From Aestuariibius violaceus (GTDB lineage Bacteria > Pseudomonadota > Alphaproteobacteria > Rhodobacterales > Rhodobacteraceae), in assembly GCF_040779325.2 (NCBI RefSeq), contig NZ_JBFONT020000011.1, positions 20,534 through 84,533 of the forward strand: 64,000 nucleotides of DNA. Reading direction: 5' to 3'. Under the pieces are notes generated by a model, which worked only from the letters and a program-made list of their open reading frames with translations, made no database searches and was not told where the DNA came from. Of the stretch, positions 60,664 through 64,000 are shown in pieces (the first letter of the stretch is position 1; each line of letters starts with the position of its first letter). The position numbers and the translations under genes were made by a program.

Positions 60664-61688
60664 ATCGGAACACATACAACACAAGCGTCGTTCATAGACG
60701 TGGTGGACCAGAGGTAGTGTCTTGGGAGCCAGCTCAGGTCCGCACGCCGGGTGCTGGCGAAGTCCGCATCCGTATCGAGGCTGCAGGTGTCTCCGGCTAT
60801 GATTTGATGATCCGTGGCCATTGGTTCTTGGGCTTCACCAAAACGCCCTATACGCCCGGCGAAGACTTTGTCGGCATTGTGGATGCCGTCGGACCGAATG
60901 TGACCAAATTCACCTCGGGCCAAAGGGTTGCTGGCTGGACGTTTGGACAGGGTGGCGGCTACGCGGAGATGATCGTCCGCCCGGCTGAAACACTGGTTCC
61001 AGTGCCGGGTGGCGTTGAGCCCGTCACAGCGGCAGCGATCATAACCAACTACCTCACGGCCTCGCTCGTGCTGGAGAAGACAGCCAAGGTGCGGCCCGGT
61101 GAGCGGGTTTTGATTCATGGCGCGGCCGGAGGCCTTGGTTCAGCGCTGCTGCAATTGGGCAATTTAGCAGATTTCGAGATGTTCGGCACCGGGAGCGATA
61201 GATCGAGTGCCTTCATTGCCGAAAATGGCGCCACCCCAATCAATTACAAGACCGACAACTTTGTCCGTCGCATTCGCGATTTAACCGACGATGGGGTGGA
61301 TGTCGTAATTGATGTCGTCGGTGGCCCTCGCCAACTCTGGCGCTCCAGCCGGTGCCTCAAACGCGGCGGACGGTTGGTCATGCTTGGAATGGCATCCATC
61401 TACCAATCCGGTGCCGCCATCATTCCACTCAGCCTGTTGACCGCCGGCACGGTGGCGCTTTTGCCAAATGGCGTGAGCGTGCCCATGTCACCCAGTATGC
61501 TGAGCTATCCCGCAAAAAACCTCGACTGGTACACGGATACGCTGACGGACTTGTTGGAGAAGGCTGCAACGGGACAACTACGCCCTGCCATTACGGCGGA
61601 AGTGCCCATGTCCGAGGCATCCAGAGCACACGCGATGCTCGAAGCCGGTGGCTTGGTCAGCAAAGTCGTGTTGACCAACTCGCAATGA
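60660..61688 (+). CDS. Medium-chain dehydrogenase/reductase (quinone oxidoreductase-like)
   Basis: A 342-residue NAD(P)-dependent oxidoreductase of the MDR superfamily. The N-terminal GroES-like domain reads GAGEVRIRIEAAGVSGYDLM, with PGEDFVGIVDAVGPNV; the cofactor domain has the Rossmann motif HGAAGGLGSALLQLG. No structural zinc cysteines are seen, which fits quinone oxidoreductase-type members rather than classical alcohol dehydrogenase. It is between DUF1499 and a serine hydrolase gene with 4-base overlaps on both sides. Confidence 0.88.
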   Translation: MNRNTYNTSVVHRRGGPEVVSWEPAQVRTPGAGEVRIRIEAAGVSGYDLMIRGHWFLGFTKTPYTPGEDFVGIVDAVGPNVTKFTSGQRVAGWTFGQGGGYAEMIVRPAETLVPVPGGVEPVTAAAIITNYLTASLVLEKTAKVRPGERVLIHGAAGGLGSALLQLGNLADFEMFGTGSDRSSAFIAENGATPINYKTDNFVRRIRDLTDDGVDVVIDVVGGPRQLWRSSRCLKRGGRLVMLGMASIYQSGAAIIPLSLLTAGTVALLPNGVSVPMSPSMLSYPAKNLDWYTDTLTDLLEKAATGQLRPAITAEVPMSEASRAHAMLEAGGLVSKVVLTNSQ

Positions 61689-62596
61689 AGCCTGGGACCT
61701 ATTCGATGACGCTACAGCCGATATACCACCACTGGATAACCACCGAAGGTCGCGAGGGTGGGGATAGCGCGTCCGGGGCATTGTTCCCGTATTGGAGTTT
61801 CACAAAGACGGCGATCTCAATTTGCGCACTCAAGCTTGTAGAAGCCTGTTACTTGAAGTTGGACGCTATCGTGCCGGGTCAGCCATTCACCCTGCGTCAA
61901 CTGCTGCAACACACTTCGGGCCTGCCGGATTACGAGCCGCTGAAATCCTATCGTGCGGCTGTTGCCCGAAAGGAAGAGCCGTGGTCTCGCCCGAAGTTGT
62001 TGGAAGCAGCGATGGCCCAAGGCATGCTTTTTGATCCTGATCAGGGTTGGTCATACTCCAACATTGGCTACGGGCACGTCCGTGAACTGATTGAAGAGAC
62101 CACCGGGATGCCACTTGGCAGAGTGATTTCGGATCTCATTTGTCAGCCCTTGGGATTGCAGACTGTGAACTATTGGGAAACTCCCGAGCAAACGGCTTCA
62201 CTGATTTGGGACGCGGCTGACGGTTATGATCCACGTTGGGTCTTTCATGGTTGCCTGATCGGCTCTGTTTCGGATGCAGCACATCTTCTTCATGCTCTCT
62301 TCCGAGGTCAGCTACTTCATGGCCAGATACTTGATGATATGCTCGCTCGGCATGTCATCGGCGGCGCAATTCCCGGACGACCATGGACAGAGTGTGGATA
62401 TGCACTTGGCCTGATGTCTGGCGCGGTTGGCGAAGTTGGGCGAGCGATCGGACATTCAGGCGGGGGGCCGTTCAGCGTCAATGCAGTCTACCATTTCCCG
62501 GACAGGCCTGACCCCGTCACAGTGGCTTGTTTCGCAAGTGGTAGTGACGAAAGCGTAGCAGAATTTGAGGCCGTCAAAATCGCGCGGCAGGTGTGA
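61685..62596 (+). CDS. Beta-lactamase-related serine hydrolase
   Basis: A 303-residue protein of the class C beta-lactamase/penicillin-binding fold, without a signal peptide. Active-site motifs: SxxK in YWSFTKTAI (Ser43 by my count), Y-x-N in WSYSNIGYGH, and HSGGGP as the third box. Typically an esterase, peptidase or lactone hydrolase, and resistance is not implied. The ATG at 61685 overlaps the dehydrogenase stop as ATGA. The frame extends to 61352, but that would cover the dehydrogenase. Confidence 0.85.
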   Translation: MKPGTYSMTLQPIYHHWITTEGREGGDSASGALFPYWSFTKTAISICALKLVEACYLKLDAIVPGQPFTLRQLLQHTSGLPDYEPLKSYRAAVARKEEPWSRPKLLEAAMAQGMLFDPDQGWSYSNIGYGHVRELIEETTGMPLGRVISDLICQPLGLQTVNYWETPEQTASLIWDAADGYDPRWVFHGCLIGSVSDAAHLLHALFRGQLLHGQILDDMLARHVIGGAIPGRPWTECGYALGLMSGAVGEVGRAIGHSGGGPFSVNAVYHFPDRPDPVTVACFASGSDESVAEFEAVKIARQV

Positions 62597-62709
62597 GACG
62601 CGTCCGATTGATAGTTCGCCTCAACATCGCTGTATTGCCGTTAAGGCCCATTCTCACCGAACCAAAACCTCAAGTAGCTGCGAGGTGGAGGCTCCCGAAA
62701 GGATAGATC

Positions 62710-63036
62710 GTGGCAAAAGAAAAGAAATCATATGAACTTGAGATGTGCATTGATGATGAGATCACCATGGAAGAGATGATGGGCGTTGTCGAGCGCGCCG
62801 CGAAGGCGACGGGCTTGTACATCTCTCACATCGGAGGTTATTCGCGCGTAAAATACCCCAACTCAGTCCATTGGCACTTCAAGAAGCACAAGAAGGAGCC
62901 GGGTTTGATTGATGCCACGTTCTGGGAGGAAGGTACGAGATTCTGGCTGATTGTCAGAAACAATGAACCACAATGGGTGCATGACACAGCGCCGTTGCTT
63001 CAGAAAGCTCTGGAGAACGAGTTGGCAGGACCCTAG
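62710..63036 (+). CDS. Small conserved-looking protein, unknown
   Basis: A 108-residue charged cytoplasmic protein beginning with GTG (AGGATAGATC upstream). It is rich in Glu and Lys with an aromatic middle (NSVHWHFKKHKKEPGLIDAT) and WEEGTRFWLIVRNNEPQWV. I do not recognise it. Codon use is consistent with real coding. Confidence 0.6.
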   Translation: MAKEKKSYELEMCIDDEITMEEMMGVVERAAKATGLYISHIGGYSRVKYPNSVHWHFKKHKKEPGLIDATFWEEGTRFWLIVRNNEPQWVHDTAPLLQKALENELAGP

Positions 63037-63121
63037 CTGGGGCTCGCGTTTACGACGGCGTTGCCGAGACGGTCTGAAGTAAGCGCTCCGGCAACAGTCC
63101 ACCTCCCGAAGGGAAACGAGA

Positions 63122-63595
63122 TTGCAAGGTGACATAGAATTTGCCCGGTTGCGCGAAGTTGAACCTACCGAGATAGCAGCGCACATGTCCGATCCCCGTG
63201 TGGCGGAACACATGCCCCTGCTTTCCAAGAAGTGGGACACTGATGTTGCGAAGAAATTCATTGCGAGCAAGGAGCAGCGTTGGGCGCGCGACGGCCTTGG
63301 GCACTGGGCATTCCTGGTCGACGGCCGCTACGTCGGATGGGGTGGTTTTCAGAAGGAAGGTGACGAATGGGACTTCGGCCTTGTTCTGCGGCCTGATGCG
63401 TTTGGCCTCGGACTTCGCATTACAAGAGAAGCTATCGAATTTGCCATTGCCGACGACCGCATTCCCTTCGTCACATTCCTGTTACCGCCATCGCGGAAGA
63501 ACCTGAGCGCTCTCCAAAGACTGGGTGCCAGGCACTTTGGGGAGGTCAATTACGATGGGGCAAGGTTCCTCAGATATCGGCTTGAAACCAGGTGA
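63122..63595 (+). CDS. GNAT-family acetyltransferase
   Basis: A 157-residue GNAT-like protein starting with TTG. GHWAFLVDGRYVGWGGFQKE and LVLRPDAFGLGLRITREAIE show the acetyl-CoA-binding fold (the loop with Gly-x-Gly). The C-terminus has SALQRLGARHFGEV. Substrate unknown; the start is unsure as no strong ribosome site lies upstream. Confidence 0.78.
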   Translation: MQGDIEFARLREVEPTEIAAHMSDPRVAEHMPLLSKKWDTDVAKKFIASKEQRWARDGLGHWAFLVDGRYVGWGGFQKEGDEWDFGLVLRPDAFGLGLRITREAIEFAIADDRIPFVTFLLPPSRKNLSALQRLGARHFGEVNYDGARFLRYRLETR

Positions 63596-63901
63596 CGCCA
63601 TTACCAGAAACTCAGAGTCCGATCGATGCACAAATCGAGGAAGTGCAGTAAATGGCGGCAGTACGAGCTGCGGCTCCAGACTCTTGCCTGCTTGCTGAAC
63701 TGCTGTGTTGCGCCGTTTTTGGTCATGTTCGTTTTACGAAAGCGGTCATTGGCGCATTCGCAGCGAAGGCTCACTTGTCCGCAAGAGCTGTCATCAGCTC
63801 CGCCAAAATGCTGCGCGATCGATCAATGTCCGCTTCCGGGAAGCTGCGGCGCAGCGTCGGCACTGCCGGTCAAAGTCCGCTTCTCTAATTGGGCATTTGG
63901 G
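63596..63901. repeat. Gap with intergenic repeat copy E
   Basis: No gene. GCGCATTCGCAGCGAAGGCT at about 63752 carries the core of the repeat family, followed by TCAATGTCCGCTTCCGGGAA and CGGCGCAGCGTCGGCACTGC. This is the most distant copy from the others. Confidence 0.5.
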
Positions 63902-64000
63902 TCAAGCTCGTTTTTCTTGTTGCTTAGGATCGTTGTCGCTCATCCGGGTCACGCTTCTCTTCGCAGTCTGTTTGATGCCGCGTAGGACATCGCTGCACGC
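63902..64000 (-). CDS. Possible 3' end of a gene running in from the right
   Basis: On the minus strand the frame is open from base 64000 to a TGA at 63902-63904, giving 32 residues ending NDPKQQEKRA. It could be the C-terminus of a neighbouring protein. Too short to be sure; chance opening is possible. Confidence 0.25.
   Translation of the reverse strand, partial: ACSDVLRGIKQTAKRSVTRMSDNDPKQQEKRA

Noticed and set aside
1..64000. CRISPR arrays, tRNA or rRNA genes
   Set aside because: Reading through the gaps showed no regularly spaced direct repeats, no tRNA-like cloverleaf with TTCGA arm, and no rRNA segment.

Overview
The window looks like DNA from a marine-type alphaproteobacterium of the order Rhodobacterales (roseobacter group). 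The basis is the GC-rich codon use, a TRAP transporter operon, H-NS proteins of the short alphaproteobacterial type, GGAAC-N16-CGTT promoters of the alphaproteobacterial general stress sigma factor type, HWE/HisKA_2 histidine kinases, and a block of DUF genes (ArdC, DUF3768, ParB-like, DUF6927, DUF6878, DUF6915, DUF736) typical of plasmids and integrated elements in this order. The genus cannot be told from the sequence alone. No rRNA, tRNA, CRISPR array, replication initiator or conjugation gene was seen.

Layout. 1-303: 3' end of an unknown gene. 599-6035: catabolic operon (HpcH/HpaI-type aldolase, TRAP DctQ, DctM, DctP, C-N hydrolase) with a divergent LysR regulator. 6346-16135: a roughly 9 kb co-directional block encoding an EF-hand protein, a small secreted protein, a YHYH protein, cytochrome b561, a Rieske-like protein with an altered second cluster motif, an RND efflux pair and a second YHYH protein; an OmpR-type regulator faces away at the upstream end. 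16138-20426: mobile-element debris: an ISKra4-type element with two in-frame stops, a headless scpB, an AAA/DUF4143 ATPase, and IS3, IS110 and integrase-core fragments. 20427-28502: H-NS gene, then pbpC and a giant alpha-2-macroglobulin gene. 28834-35484: assorted single genes (LysR, GNAT, nucleotidyltransferase, dienelactone hydrolase, prolyl iminopeptidase, two-domain Ada-like protein, EamA exporter). 35927-43354: second H-NS gene and the ArdC/ParB/DUF plasmid-type module. 43725-51780: stress and signalling island (two HWE/HisKA_2 kinases, response regulators, PRC-barrel, CsbD, DUF1328, DUF892 and SpoIIAA-like proteins). 52318-63595: AT-richer secreted DUF900 hydrolase, EamA exporter, ABC-F ATPase, VOC protein, LysR-DUF1499-dehydrogenase-serine hydrolase cluster, GNAT. 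Several gaps in this last part and at 43.5 kb carry a diverged intergenic repeat family.

How genes work together. The TRAP operon probably imports an organic acid that the aldolase cleaves. The YHYH/EF-hand/b561/Rieske/RND block reads as a cell-envelope redox and efflux system under a response regulator whose kinase gene is absent, perhaps lost when the neighbouring IS arrived. PBP1C and alpha-2-macroglobulin form a known envelope-defence pair. Two genes of the 47-51 kb island have matches to the general stress promoter, so that island is probably an EcfG-type stress regulon.
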